64,000 nucleotides of DNA from Branchinecta lynchi (GCA_023053575.1 JAKZAP010000022.1:15542518-15606517), one strand, 5' to 3'. Numbered from the stretch's first letter, positions 33,591 through 44,683 are shown. Notes: a model not told the origin generated them from the sequence alone. Numbers and translations are program-made.

Positions 33591-36234
33591 GCTAGATCAG
33601 TAACATCTATGAAGAAGGGGCGCGAACCCAGGGGAATAATCAGAAGGAGCGAACCTTTTTTCGTTTAATTAGGGTCGATACAAAATTTCTTTGGGTTCGA
33701 CTGTTCTGTTTACTTAAAAAAAAGATCCCATTCACGTGAAGATGGGTGAAAAGAAAAGCTGTCCTACATCCTAGGTAGACTCGCAACTGTATTTCGTAGT
33801 TTTTTATGTTACTTTTTCACTGTAATAATTACGTAAACATTTAGTCAGAAATATTAGAAGCTTGTTGTTAGATTCTGCATAAAATACGAAAGGAAAATAT
33901 AGAGGATGAGTACAAAAGTAAAAGGTAAAAATAGAGTAACGTGCAGAGAAAGTTTTCGACTGGCAACACGATTGGGAGTAGTTCACAAGGAAATAAGAAG
34001 TAAAAGCATAGTAGGAATAAGGGGTGGCCCGAAGGAGCGGAGATTCACCCCTCTCCTGCCTTTTGCTAAGTCCTATCACTCTTTTATTTTGGCCTCATCG
34101 AGGTCCCGGACACTCGTTTTATTTTAAGACAATCCGATTTTATTTTTCTTAATTGTTAATTTTGGCACTTTTGGCAAGCTTCAGTCGTAAATCCGTCCCT
34201 GTCAAAGGCAAGCCGAGTCGTTTAAACCAGGTTTCATAACCCCGTTAGGTCGGTGGTATGATATGACTTTTTGTGCTACAATGGTTGTGCTAAAGAACAT
34301 CTGCAAAGCCTTCGTGAATTCCAGTCCCACAGATGGAAATCAGGAAACACCTACAACTCGAAGACAATCCTTTTATTGTACGTTATTCGGACTGTAAGCG
34401 AACTTTTCGTTCTTCAATTGCCGTGTAGAGCATCGCCCGTCGCGTATCGAGACTCGGACCTAAGTTGAGGGTTAGGTCGTAGATTTTAATGCCAAGCTTT
34501 CTCGTGTCGCCTCCTAGTATTTCTTGGAGAGAATATTAGCCCTACTATCAAAAGTAATTGCAATGTACGAGACTCAACTCATTACGGAAATTTTCCTCTT
34601 GTTAGTGGGAAGATGGTTTTTCTAATTCTACGTAGCCTACCAACTGAATATAAATAGGACATCAAAGATCTCCTATAACTTTCGCAATACTATAATATAA
34701 CTTCTCGCTATAAACTTCGCAAAAGTTATCCTTCTGTCCGTCCGTCCGTCTGTTAGCACGATAAATCTCGAAAGGGTAGAGATATTTTCTTGAAAATTGG
34801 TATGAGGATCTATTGGGTCAACGTACAGGTCAAGTTCGTAGATGAGCTCTGTAGCCCCATACCTAGGGGTCAGGGAGGGGTTTCAAATTAAGGGACAACA
34901 AAAATGATTTAAAAAGCAAATAAGATAGTCGATATAGGGGAAAGGAGACATGCTGAATCCATATCTGAAACTGATTTTCTCGCCGAACAATTAGTTCGTC
35001 CGGAACCCGGCCGAAGCCAGAAAATTTATTAAAGGTAAAAGTTTTATTTGAAGTTGATTAAACGCTTGGTTTAGGGGCAACAAAACGTGCTGAATCCGTA
35101 CATGATAATTCTTTTCTACCCGGCCGAGTATTTCGCCCGGAATCCGGCCAAAACCGGAAAAAATTGGTAAACGTGTAAGTTTTATTTGAAGTTGATTAGA
35201 TAGATACAAATCATATACGACTAGAACAGGTTTTAAAACAAGGATGCAATGGTACCCGTCGTTCGAGAAATAGTCATGTCACCGCCCTGACGGGGTATTG
35301 AAACCTGATTTAAACGACTCGGCTTGCCTTTGACTGGGACGGATTTACGATGATATTAAAAAAAAAATTCAAACGACTCGGAAATTGTGTTTGACAGATG
35401 TCACCCCCACTCACCCCCCCCCCCCCCTTTCGGGCTACCCGTGGCCCCAAACTGGCAGTAGATATTGCAGTAAGCAACCCTGGGTGTGTCCTTGGTCAAC
35501 AGCACAAGGGACTCAAGGTTGGAAAAGCTGTTCTGTACGAATCTACGATCATATTTTGGAAAAGCTTTTGAATATTCGGGTTTGCTGGGTTGAAAGCCGT
35601 CGGCGAAAGAAATTTATAATTCTCACATACCTTGAATCACATAACGTTGATGAGCAGTTTAAATTTAGTTTGTGGGCTACGTAAATTTACGAAAAAAAGT
35701 TTTCCCACTGACAAGAGGACACTTTCCGTACATAGTAGAGACTCATACATTGCAGATAGCTTGCGAATATACTCGGAGATAATACACGGAAGCTCGGTAG
35801 TAAAGTCCTGCATTACATTATTTCTATTATGCTTTTACTTTCCATTTCCGTGTGAACGACTCTAAATCGTATTACCAATCAGAACCCTTTACTGCGCGTC
35901 CTTTTTTTTTCATCTTTTAGATTTTCCAACTGAATTTGCCACAGAATCTCGCAAAGCTCCCCACGTTTCTGACTAAACGTAATTGTCGGCTCCTTCTGAT
36001 TATTCCCCTAGGGTCTCGGTGCTTTTTCATATAATACTTTTTTTGAACCCATCTTCATATCCTTCTTTACGTAAACATAAAAGTTGCACCCATAGGCATC
36101 TCGTGTTGACCTAATTAAACGAGGGAAGGTCGCCTCTGTTTGAGTAATCTTCTGGGATTGCGTCCCTTTTTTTACTGACAGGGCCGAGTTGAGCTGATTA
36201 TTCCCCTGGGGTCGCGGCACTTTTTCGTGGATTT
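33591..36234. repeat. E1 subterminal arms
   Basis: 33591-34680 (left arm) and 34740-36234 (right arm) are diverged inverted copies. Examples are ATAATCAGAAGGAGCGAACC against its complement at about 35990, and the CAAGCCGAGTCGTTTAAACC block at 34210 against 35318. No gene. Confidence 0.7.
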
Positions 36235-36833
36235 AATGATCCTGCAAAATTGGGTCAACTGTCGGATTTTTAAATTGGGCGAAGTGACGGATGTCGGGAG
36301 TGGGTCAACTGACGGATTTTTGGGCCAAATGACGGGTGGGCGAACTGTCGGAAAAATTGGGCGAACTGACGGGGAGTGGGCCAAATGACGGATTTCAAGA
36401 GTGGGTCAACTGACGGATTTCAAGAGTGGGCGAACTGACGGATTTCAGGAGTGGGCCAACTGACGGATTTTTGGGCCAAATGACGGGTGGGCGAACTGTC
36501 GGAAAAGTTGGCCGAACTGACGGATTTTTGGGCGAAATGACGGGTGGACGAACTGACGGTAGCCGAACTGACGGTGGGCGTAGTGACGGGTAGGCGTAGT
36601 GACGGGTGGGCGTAGTGACGGGTGGGCGTTGTGACGGGTGGGCGTTGTGACGGGTGGACGTAGTGACGGGTGGGCGAAGTGACGGGTAGGTGTAGTGACG
36701 GGTGGGTGAACTGTCGGAAAAAGTGGGCGAACTAACGTCTAGGCGAACTGTCGGAAAAAGTGGGCGAACTGACGAACCGACTGACGAAGTGGGCGAACCG
36801 ACAAGTGACGGGTGGACGTATTGACGGGTTCCC
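36235..36833 (-). repeat. Minisatellite of E1 right arm
   Basis: Near-identical to 32792-33403 (E2 right arm), ending GACGGGTTCCC next to the TACAAATAT duplication. Confidence 0.88.
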
Positions 36834-36842
36834 TACAAATAT

Positions 36843-37953
36843 CTCTCCTTAAATGTTTGTCTCTTTCTTCGTCAGTAGTCACGTGATGGAAACGCATTGC
36901 TATGATTGGTCACGTATAACTTTTAACACAAAATAGAACCCTTTCCTATTATTTTTTACCACAGCAAGCCTCGGCGGAATGAAAATTTACCACACATATT
37001 CGCGGATAGCAGTATAACTCAGAAATTCTACACCTTAAACGTAAGCTTGAACGGTCCTTAAGCGTTCCTCTTTTTAGTACAGGTTTTAGTAGCCTACCTG
37101 CGTTCCGATTTTTAGTACCCTTCTGTTCCGTTCCCTCTTTTAGAGGATCAAAGACACTAGTGGTTAAAAGAAGAAACTACTGGGTCTGTAACGAACGCAA
37201 TTGTCATTCAACAAAAATATACAGTAAATAGTGAGTCCACGTAATACAAATATGAGCGCTGCAGATCACAGTCCACAACGGCTAGCGTCCAGCCACAGCG
37301 TTCTTCAGTCTTCCTACTCGTAATAGGGCTAGGGTCCACACCGTGCCATAGATGTATGCATAAAAAGGTCCTACCCTCAGTGATAGGTAGCGCGTACCGA
37401 TATAAGACAGTAAAGGCAAGCATGGCAATCACCATTGAGTAAAAGTGGTAACGCTATTCAATTGCGAAGTTTAGCCTTCCGCACACTACTTAATCGGCAA
37501 TATATCAGAACTAATGTATGTTCTAAAGTGAATGACATAGTTTCCAAAAGTGTAAATACATCATAACAGCAAGAATGCAGCACACGCAGCCACTAGGTAA
37601 TCCTGCCTGTTCGCACGCATATCCCCTTACTTCTTGTTCAAAGTGCTGCGATTATAGAATTTCCCGCAGAATTCTGCGTTATGCGGCATACGCAACAAAT
37701 TGTTCGACAAGCAACCCAGAAACTACTTTTTGTCGCAGAATCGGACGCGTTCGAAAATTTAAAAACATTGACTCTCAGGGGTAGGGGAATTTTTTCGCGG
37801 GGCTGGGTACTGTGGGTAGTACTCCGGGCTGCTCAGTGTCTCCGCGCTTTAACAACGAAACATCGATGCCGCTAAAGTATGTCTGCGAAAGGCTAACTCT
37901 AACTTCTCAGTATTTTATACCGCTAATTGTCACTTTTCAGTAGGCTATCAACC
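36843..37953. other. 3' flank of gene A
   Basis: Should contain gene A's 3' UTR and poly(A) site; I do not see a clear AATAAA on the minus strand. TTTTTAGTA-rich words near 37070-37140 resemble the elements at 45600 and 52186. No coding region supported. Confidence 0.4.
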
Positions 37954-38115
37954 CTAGCCGCACTTTACTTTTAGAAGGGAGGATCCACTGAGGGCAGCTG
38001 TAGAATTTGCCCAGTCTGGGAATTCCTTGATGTCGAATAGAGCGACGCCAAGCGTCTCAACGAGGATACACAGGGTCAAGACGCAGAAGATGTTCATCAT
38101 AAAACCAGCCTTAAT
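37954..38115 (-). CDS. SLC13 cotransporter gene A, last exon
   Basis: Minus-strand exon of 53 codons plus a TAG stop (37954-37956), with acceptor TTCTTTTTTAG before Ile (phase 0). It encodes the final helix and C-terminus: IKAGFMMNIFCVLTLC, then GVALFDIKEFPDWAN, and a short tail ending VKCG. The (V/I)K.G...NI and FPDWAN motifs are typical of the C-terminus of SLC13A2/A5-like Na+/dicarboxylate-citrate cotransporters in the plasma membrane. It follows the exon at 42083-42220 in phase 0. Confidence 0.93.
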   Translation of the reverse strand: MKAGFMMNIFCVLTLCILVETLGVALFDIKEFPDWANSTAALSGSSLLKVKCG

Positions 38116-38519
38116 CTAAAAAAGAAGAAACATTAAGCTACAAGTCATAACAGGGTTTGCGCCAATGGGGCTAAGAGTAAACACATCCTTGTGTTCGGTG
38201 TTTTCATATTTCTGACAGTTATAGTTGTTCTATGCGGGAAAGCTTGATAATGATGAAATTTAACAGCACCCCTCTCGGTGTTCCAAATCCGAAATTGCGA
38301 CATCTCAAATGCCCTGTGTAACCTGTGTTGACCGATCTTAGGTTCATGGGATCTTGTCCCTGGTTAAATATATGTATTAAATTCTACGTCACCAAGAGTG
38401 GTTGTTTCCTTTAGTAATTTTGTGCGTAATGCCCTCGTGTTGTTTCTTAGTCTGTAGTTTTCTGTATGATTCGTTTATTTATCCTAGATAGGGCTTCGGA
38501 TTTTTCAGTCGAGATACAA
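38116..38519 (-). other. Gene A intron between the last two exons, near end
   Basis: Intron sequence with no recognised repeat. Confidence 0.4.
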
Positions 38520-39084
38520 GTTGCGTTTTAACAGATACCATGGTATCTGATACCACGGACTAAAGTCGGTTTTGCAGTTATCTTGGTATCTGGCCAGTCA
38601 TCGTGGTACCTTATATTCGACCGTGGTAACTGATCGTGGTATCTGAAAAATTCATCTTACTTTCATCAATATTTGCCAAATTGGTGGGAAAGAAGTTTGA
38701 CACTTAGTATGTGACTGAATATCGGTTTTCTTTACGGACGACTTCGAAAAACTCAATTTCGGCAATTGTCGTTCGAGCAACCGTATATCAAATACCACGG
38801 TAACTGCAACGACTAATACTCTTGACGATTATCTCTCCTTGCTGATGAAAAAAACCCGGCCTCTCCGGGTAGCTAGCGGAAGAAAGGCAGAAGTGGTGTC
38901 AAAGCTGCGGCAAAAGATCGCGGTGATTGACTGACACAGGATTTGGGTCGTTGAGTTTGAGTCGTACGGACACGCTTGCTCCTTCTTCCTGAGGATCAGT
39001 GGCGTGTTTTGGACTTAGTCATACAAAATATTGCATATCCAGTTACCGTAGTAACAGATACCCCGGGATCTGCAAAAGCGTAAC
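38520..39084. mobile_element. TIR element rich in GATACCACGGTATC-type palindromes (copy 1)
   Basis: The ends are GTTGCGTTTTAACAGATACC and, inward from the right, GTTACGCTTTTGCAGATCCC. Words such as AGATACCATGGTATCT and GATACCACGG recur in both orientations through the 565 bp. The target duplication was not resolved. Confidence 0.6.
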
Positions 39085-39207
39085 TATAGTTCCGCTTTAG
39101 ACCCCGATAAATGAATGAACGAATCTGCCGCTTCTTATGAAGTGAAGAGTGAAAGGTATCAGGAACTGGGCCGGCACAAATACATGCTACGAACTAGAGT
39201 ATCGCCA

Positions 39208-39830
39208 TAGTAAGTAAATAATTTATTTATAACCCGCCATTTTGAAAAAGCCGAGAAAATGAAAAAAAAAACCCCTAAAGACAAAGAAAAAGAAACTAAT
39301 TTTCAATCTTCGGCCAGAAAGCAGTGGAGAAGGTCGTGGGCTCTGCTGTCAATAGTTGCGTTTTTGCTGATACCGTGGTATCTGTTACCACGGTAACTGG
39401 ATCTGCAATTAGTCATTTTTGCAGTTATCGTGGTATCTGATACACAGTGCTCTGTAAAAATGACTATTTCCGAAATTGCACTATTCGAAGTCATCCCGAA
39501 AGAAGAATAGATATCCAGTTACATCACCAAGTGCTAAACTTTTTTCTCACCAATCTGACAAAAGTTACCAGTTACAACGGTCGGACCGTAGTATCTGAAT
39601 ATCTGATACTACGATAACTGGCCAGATACTACGATAACTGCAAAAACGCCTTTTGACCGTGATATCAGATACCACGATAACTCCAAAAACGACTTTAGAC
39701 CGTGGTATCAGATACCATGGTATCTGCGAAAACACAACTAATCATTTTTTTTTTTATAGCGACGAAGAAACATCCAAAAGGGTAACACTTGCATCTTGAA
39801 TTTTAAACGTCTGCGTCACTGAATGAATGA
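39208..39830 (-). mobile_element. LINE 3' fragment split by a TIR element
   Basis: 39208-39350 and 39759-39830 together match the LINE 3' UTR at 44684-44915 and 53221-53450 (AACCCGCCATTTT, TTTTCAATCTTCGGCCAG, GAAACATCCAAAAGGGTAAC). The TIR element at 39355-39738 sits between them. The 3' end is a TAAG-type tail (GTAAGTAAATAA). Confidence 0.7.
39355..39738. mobile_element. TIR element rich in GATACCACGGTATC-type palindromes (copy 2)
   Basis: The ends are GTTGCGTTTTTGCTGATACC and, inward from the right, GTTGTGTTTTCGCAGATACC. Inside are repeated palindromes (CTGATACTACGATAACTGG etc.). It inserted into the LINE 3' fragment 39208-39830, whose uninterrupted form is seen at 44684. Confidence 0.7.
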
Positions 39831-40391
39831 ATTTATGACGCACTGCCCAAGGGCGTAAGTGCAGTAAAAAAGATAAAGAAATATAAAATAATCGCAAAAA
39901 ACTCAACAAATATTTTCCAAAAAGGTTCACTAATTTAAAATCACGTTGATGGGATCATGGTCAGGTAATTTTCCAATCGGAGAACACAAATTAGAGGAGA
40001 GGGTTTCAAGCGTCAACAACGGGTCGGAAATTAACAAACGACGGATCAGGTAGCGGTTCCGTGTGCGCCGGGGTAGGTAGAGAAGAAATCTCTACCTAAA
40101 AATCAATGTGTGATTATGAAATAATTTTGGTGCTTTGTGTGAGTGAGGCAGGTGCTTTTGAGATGAGAAGGGAAATTTTTCATTGAGTAGGAAAAACCTC
40201 CATTTATGGGACCGTTAATGGACGATAGCTCAACATTCTAGAAAAAGGAAGGAGAGAGACTCTCTCCTCCTGTATGGTTCAAGAAGGAAACTACAAAGAG
40301 GAAAGCTGCGCCACGGATTCGCGTATCGTTCACTGAGAAGGAAAAGTTGCCCTTTGCGAACCTTCCTGGACAAGACGCAGGGGTCGTCTAA
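39831..40391. other. Gene A intron, no recognised content
   Basis: A weak match to the LINE 3' tail (GAATGAATTTATGACGCACTGCC) near 39820-39860; otherwise nothing identifiable. Confidence 0.35.
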
Positions 40392-40942
40392 AAGTGCGAA
40401 CACACGTTCAGGATATCCTGGCCGGATTTCCTGCACTTTCATCATGAAGCTGGAGACCATTGCATGCTGGAGACCTGGTAAGTGAGCCAAGAAGTACGGT
40501 TCGTTCTAGCCATGCGGGAAGGCATTCAGGTACGGTGGTCTGGAATACTTTTCCAGACTCAATTCGAGAAGCGGAAAGTGTACCGCAATTTAAAAATTGG
40601 TTGAAGAAACATCTCCTTGAGGGTAGTTGGTGAGTGGTGGGTTTGGAAGACGAGAGAGGACAAATTGACAAACTAATTAATTAATTTTTAGTTTATTTTA
40701 GTGAAGGTTTTGATTAGAATATGATAGTAAATGTGTACTGGTTGCGTTTTTCAAGCACGTATGTGCTTTGTCTGTAACCGGTCGTCAAGCCGGAATGATT
40801 TTTTTTTTTTAGTAAAGTTGTTGAATCCTAGAATCCTAGCTGAAAAAATTTCAACTTTTCCATTTGGAAGTGATGATGGTGCCGAAAATCAGACCGGAAT
40901 TCCAGTCCGGGAGCTCCCTATCCTGATCGTGTGTTGGGACTA
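40392..40942. mobile_element. MITE (GCGAACACACG family) interrupted by a LINE fragment
   Basis: The left part 40392-40446 (AGTGCGAACACACGTTCAGG) and right part 40834-40942 (ending CCTGATCGTGTGTTG) join to give the same structure as the intact copy 47112-47272. AGCTG borders the interruption on both sides. Confidence 0.72.
40447..40833 (+). mobile_element. LINE 3' fragment inside the MITE
   Basis: Plus-strand translation includes VVWNTFPDSIREAESVPQF and KKHLLEGSW, the C-terminus of a CR1/Jockey-like ORF2. The 3' UTR contains GTCTGTAACCGGTCGTCAAG. It matches 9635-10015 in inverted orientation. Confidence 0.72.
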
Positions 40943-41219
40943 TAAAAGAGGAAAATGAGAGTCTTTCTCCTGCGCCACGCAGGAAAGGAAATTAAAAAGC
41001 GGAACAGCGTCAGGGAAAGTTGCAACCGGGTGAAAGATTATCCTGTATTTTTCCGGCGTTAACCGACCGGATAGAAAGACAAAGTCTTAGTGACGTCCTA
41101 TGTAAATTGTGTTTGCATCTCCCTCGGATCATCGCTCTTGTCGTAGTCCGGAAGTTCTGCATTTAAGACGTCAATCAATCAGTGGAAAGCAAGTCAGCGT
41201 CTCACTACCACATAATATC

Positions 41220-41722
41220 ATCCAGCTCATCGTCATTTGGATGACCAAGAGATTCAAAAATGGAGAGCTTTAATAAGTCAGTCTGAAACTTTGGAGCTTT
41301 ACCGTGAGTTTAAGAAGGTGTTTGGGCCCGAGTTTTATTTTAAAATGAATCTACCTCAAAAAGTTTTGAAGTTGTGGATCCAGGCTAGAGCTAATTCCCT
41401 CCCCCTGTTTGGTAGATTTAGATAATTGCTAACTTTGCAAAGCAGGGGTAGAGGAAAACATGGACCACTTTATCAATCGATGCCAGGAGCTTTCGGAGTT
41501 AAGGGGAGTGTTTTGCTTCTTCCGGATATCCTGAATAGCACTTCGGAAAGGGTTATAACAAAGGTGTGCGAGTTTATGGACGGAGCGTTGAAGCTAAGAG
41601 CGACCAAGCTTAGTAGTGAGGCTTCATAGCCGGAGGAAATTTTTGTTGTTGTTTTCCTTTGTAATATGTACTATTGTTGTATTATGTATATGGCCCCTGG
41701 GCTTTAAAATACAGTTATTATT
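41220..41722 (+). mobile_element. LINE 3' fragment with ORF2 end
   Basis: Two adjacent frames give WRALISQSETLELYREFKKV ... LPLFGRF and, shifted, CKAGVEENMDHFINRCQEL, a Cys/His tail typical of some LINE ORF2 proteins. The fragment ends GGGCTTTAAAATACAGTTATTATTATTA-type (41699-41725). At least one frameshift is present. Confidence 0.65.
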
Positions 41723-42030
41723 ATTACAATTTTCCGGTCTGAGCAAACATTCTGGCTGAATAGCCTGTTTTTAAGTTATTTTTTTCTATTTGCAATTTTC
41801 TGTCCGTTGTCGCTTTTGTATTTGGGGGATTACAAGCAAATACAAAAAAAAAATGGGGAAGGGCCCGAGGCCTTTGGCATGCCATTTCCATTTTCGAAGA
41901 GCTACGGTGTGTAATTTTGACCTGTCTTTTTTTATTGATGTATTTTATTGATACATCAATAAAATGTAGTTTATTTATGAACTTGAATATTTATTGAGAA
42001 ATTTTAATGTTATCTGATATAAGTAATTAT

Positions 42031-42071
<41 letters not shown>
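42031..42071 (+). repeat. 41-base G run next to gene A exon
   Basis: An uninterrupted run of 41 G on the plus strand. In gene A's transcript orientation it is a C tract that starts about 11 nt after the 5' splice site of exon 42083-42220. It could form a G-quadruplex on the non-transcribed side; an assembly error in its exact length is possible. Confidence 0.9.
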
Positions 42072-42072
<1 letters not shown>

Positions 42073-42082
42073 AGGGACTCAC

Positions 42083-42220
42083 CATATCAATTGCCTTCAT
42101 TTTTCCGGCGGTGAAAACGATCGCGTTCGGTGGCGTTGCAACGGGGAGCATAAACGCGTACGAACACGTCACCGCTGCAGGCATCATCAGGTACAAAGGG
42201 TTAACTTTGATTAGTTCAGC
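42083..42220 (-). CDS. SLC13 cotransporter gene A, penultimate exon
   Basis: Minus-strand exon of 46 codons, acceptor CATCTTTGTAG, donor ATG|GTGAGT, both phase 0. It encodes AELIKVNPLYLMMPAA and then CSYAFMLPVATPPNAIVF, which matches the family signature of sodium:sulfate/dicarboxylate symporters (Ser-x2-Phe-x2-Pro ... Asn-x-Ile-Val), and ends MKAIDM. In known SLC13 proteins this segment contributes to the second half of the substrate site. It joins upstream to the exon ending LAKM at 46374 and downstream to IKAGF at 38115. Intact. Confidence 0.96.
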
Positions 42221-42609
42221 CTACAAAGATGAAACGATGTAAGGTGGGATCCATAGGAGTTAGGACCACTCCTGCACAATAAAGCATGTTAGAGTTAGAA
42301 TAGTAATTTATTCGCTCACACTTTGACGGTTACAAGACCCAAATTGGTGAGTAGGCCTACTGTCATGCAAGTATAATATATACATTTAAAAGCACGTACA
42401 AATGGTCAAAATCTATTTAAAATTTCAACAATCTTTGGTATAAAACTATTTTGGTAACGGCTGTGTTTGGCCGCTACTGGTTGGAACATTGTGACCTTCG
42501 TAGAGACTGCTCGCTCTTGCCTTTCCCTTACATTGTTTTATGGGGGAGGGAGACACTCATTGTAGATGGGATGCGAAATAATTTTTGTACCAATCTCGAG
42601 GCTACTTCT
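42221..42609 (-). other. Gene A intron, nothing recognised
   Basis: AT-rich intron sequence without a repeat or gene that I can identify. Confidence 0.4.
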
Positions 42610-42830
42610 CAGTAGTACGCATCAAGTCAGCTACATTTTATTAGGGCTATATTTCGGCCCTTTTTGGCAAGGGTCGCTAAATCTGGAAAAGAGCGATCCA
42701 GCTTGAGCGGCTTGAGCCTGACGAGGATCCATGCCAAGAAGTACCGAAATATAGCTCTATCAAATGTAGCTGACTTATCCGTTTTGCACCGTAAAACATG
42801 ATTCGCAGTCAGGTTGGGATGAGGAATATT
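42610..42830. repeat. Head-to-head hammerhead-module copies
   Basis: A minus-strand remnant (42625-42680, CTGACGA lost) faces a plus-strand copy (42705-42815). The plus copy keeps CTGACGA, GAAA and UA-UA, and its stem I reads GAGC with GCTC where other copies have CAGC with GCTG, a compensatory change. Its stem II is weak. Both copies end in the GTAGCTGACTTATCCGTTTT-type tail. Confidence 0.6.
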
Positions 42831-43189
42831 TAGTACACATCACCTAACTAGGTCAGAAAGTCGGGACGACTAGGGTGACAATCCTTTGAATGAATGCAAT
42901 TTGACAATTCTATGAAGGAATGTATCTTATCAGCCAACTACAATACTTGAAGGGGGTATAAACAAAGGAAAATAGAAAACACAAAAGAAACAGACAGACG
43001 AAAATACGAAGAACTGTATTAAAAGACAACTAAAACACAACTTGCACCATACAGGGAGTTTTTCTAGCTGCGAGAACGGGCATACCGAGAGAGCCGATTT
43101 TGAACGGTCCTGTCTGGATCGACAATTTCGATCATTGATCCAGGTCTCTCACTAATTCACGATTTTCTAGTATAGGGTGGTAGGCCTAA

Positions 43190-43868
43190 AAAGATCTACA
43201 AAAGACACCGAATTCCCCTCTGGATTGTGGTGGGGGAATTGTTTTCAGCCCTGTTGAGAAAGCTATGTATCTTGGAATCCCTTATTCATCTAATACGAGG
43301 GATTGGAAACTTATCCTTATTCAACATGTGCAAGATAAAATCGAAGAGCTTTCGGTGCTGTTATTCGTGTTACGGGGGATGTCTCGCAGAGATGTTCTTG
43401 GTTCTATTTATACGGCTGTTGCACTTCCTCACATTCTTCTTCCGTCTGCTCTCTTTTCTTCTTTCCGCCCTTCTGAACTTGCTGCGTTAAAAGTTATGTA
43501 TTATAAATTCCCTAAATTCCTTCTTGGTTTCTCGATCTGCAAGTAACTCTTTCCTAACTTCGAATTTTAAAGTGGAGAATCCTGTAGAAACTTTAAATAG
43601 TAAAATCGAGAACTCTCATAAAAAGGCTGACAACATTCTTTTCCATCAAAACCTTTTTCCTTTTTTCACAGAAAAGCGCCCTGATTAGTTTGTTTATTTT
43701 GAAATTTGTTTTTCCATTGTATTTTTTTGTATATTTAGTAGGCTAATTTGTCTTTAACGGTCAGCTGTTTATTAGTGTATAAGTGTGTGTCAGTCTGACT
43801 GACATGTTGTTGTTCCTTTTTATACACTTAACTTCAGTTTTGAAGGATTCAAATAAATAATAATAGTA
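43190..43868 (+). mobile_element. LINE 3' fragment (RT C-terminal region)
   Basis: The frame 43265-43546 contains MYLGIPYSSNTRDWK, then IYTAVALPHILLPSALFSS and MYYKFPKFLLG, the post-RT region of the family also seen at 7960-8462 and 53221-54790. It ends AAATAAATAATAATAG (43852-43867). Stops and a frameshift are present. Confidence 0.7.
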
Positions 43869-44248
43869 ATCGATAAAAGTCCGACCTTATTTCGATCTGT
43901 CAACACAGTCTAAATCGGAGAAAGACCCATAACGCGTGGCATATCACCAGTAAATTGAAAAGCCTTCATCTGATCTGTCGATTATAAGTAGTCTCGATCT
44001 TTATGTGGCCATGTAACTACTGACGACTCATGGTCAAACCTTATGATGGGGTAAAAGCATGCTTCTTTCGATTTTCGACTACCTTGGTTTTACTTTTCGC
44101 TACTAAAACGTCAAAGGGGAATGCTAAATTAAAAATTTAACATCGGCTAAGAGCAAGTTTTTCAGCTTTGTTTTGAAATAAGGAATAAAATAAAATTGCC
44201 CTTTAGTTGGTCTTTCAACTCTTGAAGACCCATGACCCATGGCAAAAC

Positions 44249-44418
44249 TTCACTGTAAAAAAAAACTTGCAGTATTTGCTACTGGGATTAATCTTGTCTC
44301 TAATGAGATACGATTATGTCTAATTCGGATTAATCTTACCCCAGTAGCGATAAAATGAATCCCAGTAACAAACACTGCAGTTAACTTTAATCCTTATTCG
44401 GAGAAACTTTTTACATTG
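44249..44418. mobile_element. MITE, TACACTGTA family (third copy)
   Basis: TTCACTGTAAAAA at the left and TTTTTACATTG at the right, with the inner AACTTTAATCCTTATTCGGA and TTGCAGTATTTGCTACTG blocks shared with 10942-11098. Its ends are more diverged. Confidence 0.72.
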
Positions 44419-44683
44419 CTGGTCCGTCAGCTACTCTTGACAGGAGCAGCACTGGGTACAAAACGTGGAAATAATGCTGAATAAACAAAGAAAAGGAATA
44501 GTTAAACTGAGCTTTCATAAAGAGGAGAATAGGCATGACAAGAAAAGAGAAAAAGGGAAATAATAGTAATTACTCTTTTCAAGGTAGATGGCAAGCAGAC
44601 AAGAAACCTTGCGTCTCCACTCAAGTTTAGGTAACTAGGTTCAGCAGGTACCATAGTTTTCACTCTCCTATAGTTTCACCGGT

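Larger units (their letters stand above)
17178..36833. mobile_element. E1: outer foldback transposon with minisatellite arms
   Basis: The 9-bp direct repeat TACAAATAT lies immediately outside both ends (17169-17177 and 36834-36842). The left end starts GGGTCGCTGTCACTACC; the right end read inward starts GGGAACCCGTCAATACG. Each arm opens with a ~16-bp minisatellite (consensus CCCACCCGTCAGTTCG) of ~550-600 bp, followed by ~1.1-1.5 kb of diverged inverted sequence (left 33590-34680, right 34740-36235), for instance the shared AGGGGAATAATCAG and TTCGTTTAATTAGG words. Without the nested element E2, E1 is about 3.8 kb, almost all arm. I see no transposase, so mobilisation must be in trans. TSD length would suit Mutator- or hAT-related enzymes, but the ends fit neither clearly. 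Confidence 0.82.

Noticed and set aside
42029..42214. Plus-strand frame with a poly-glycine start
   Set aside because: It is a by-product of the 41-base G run followed by the antisense of an SLC13 exon.
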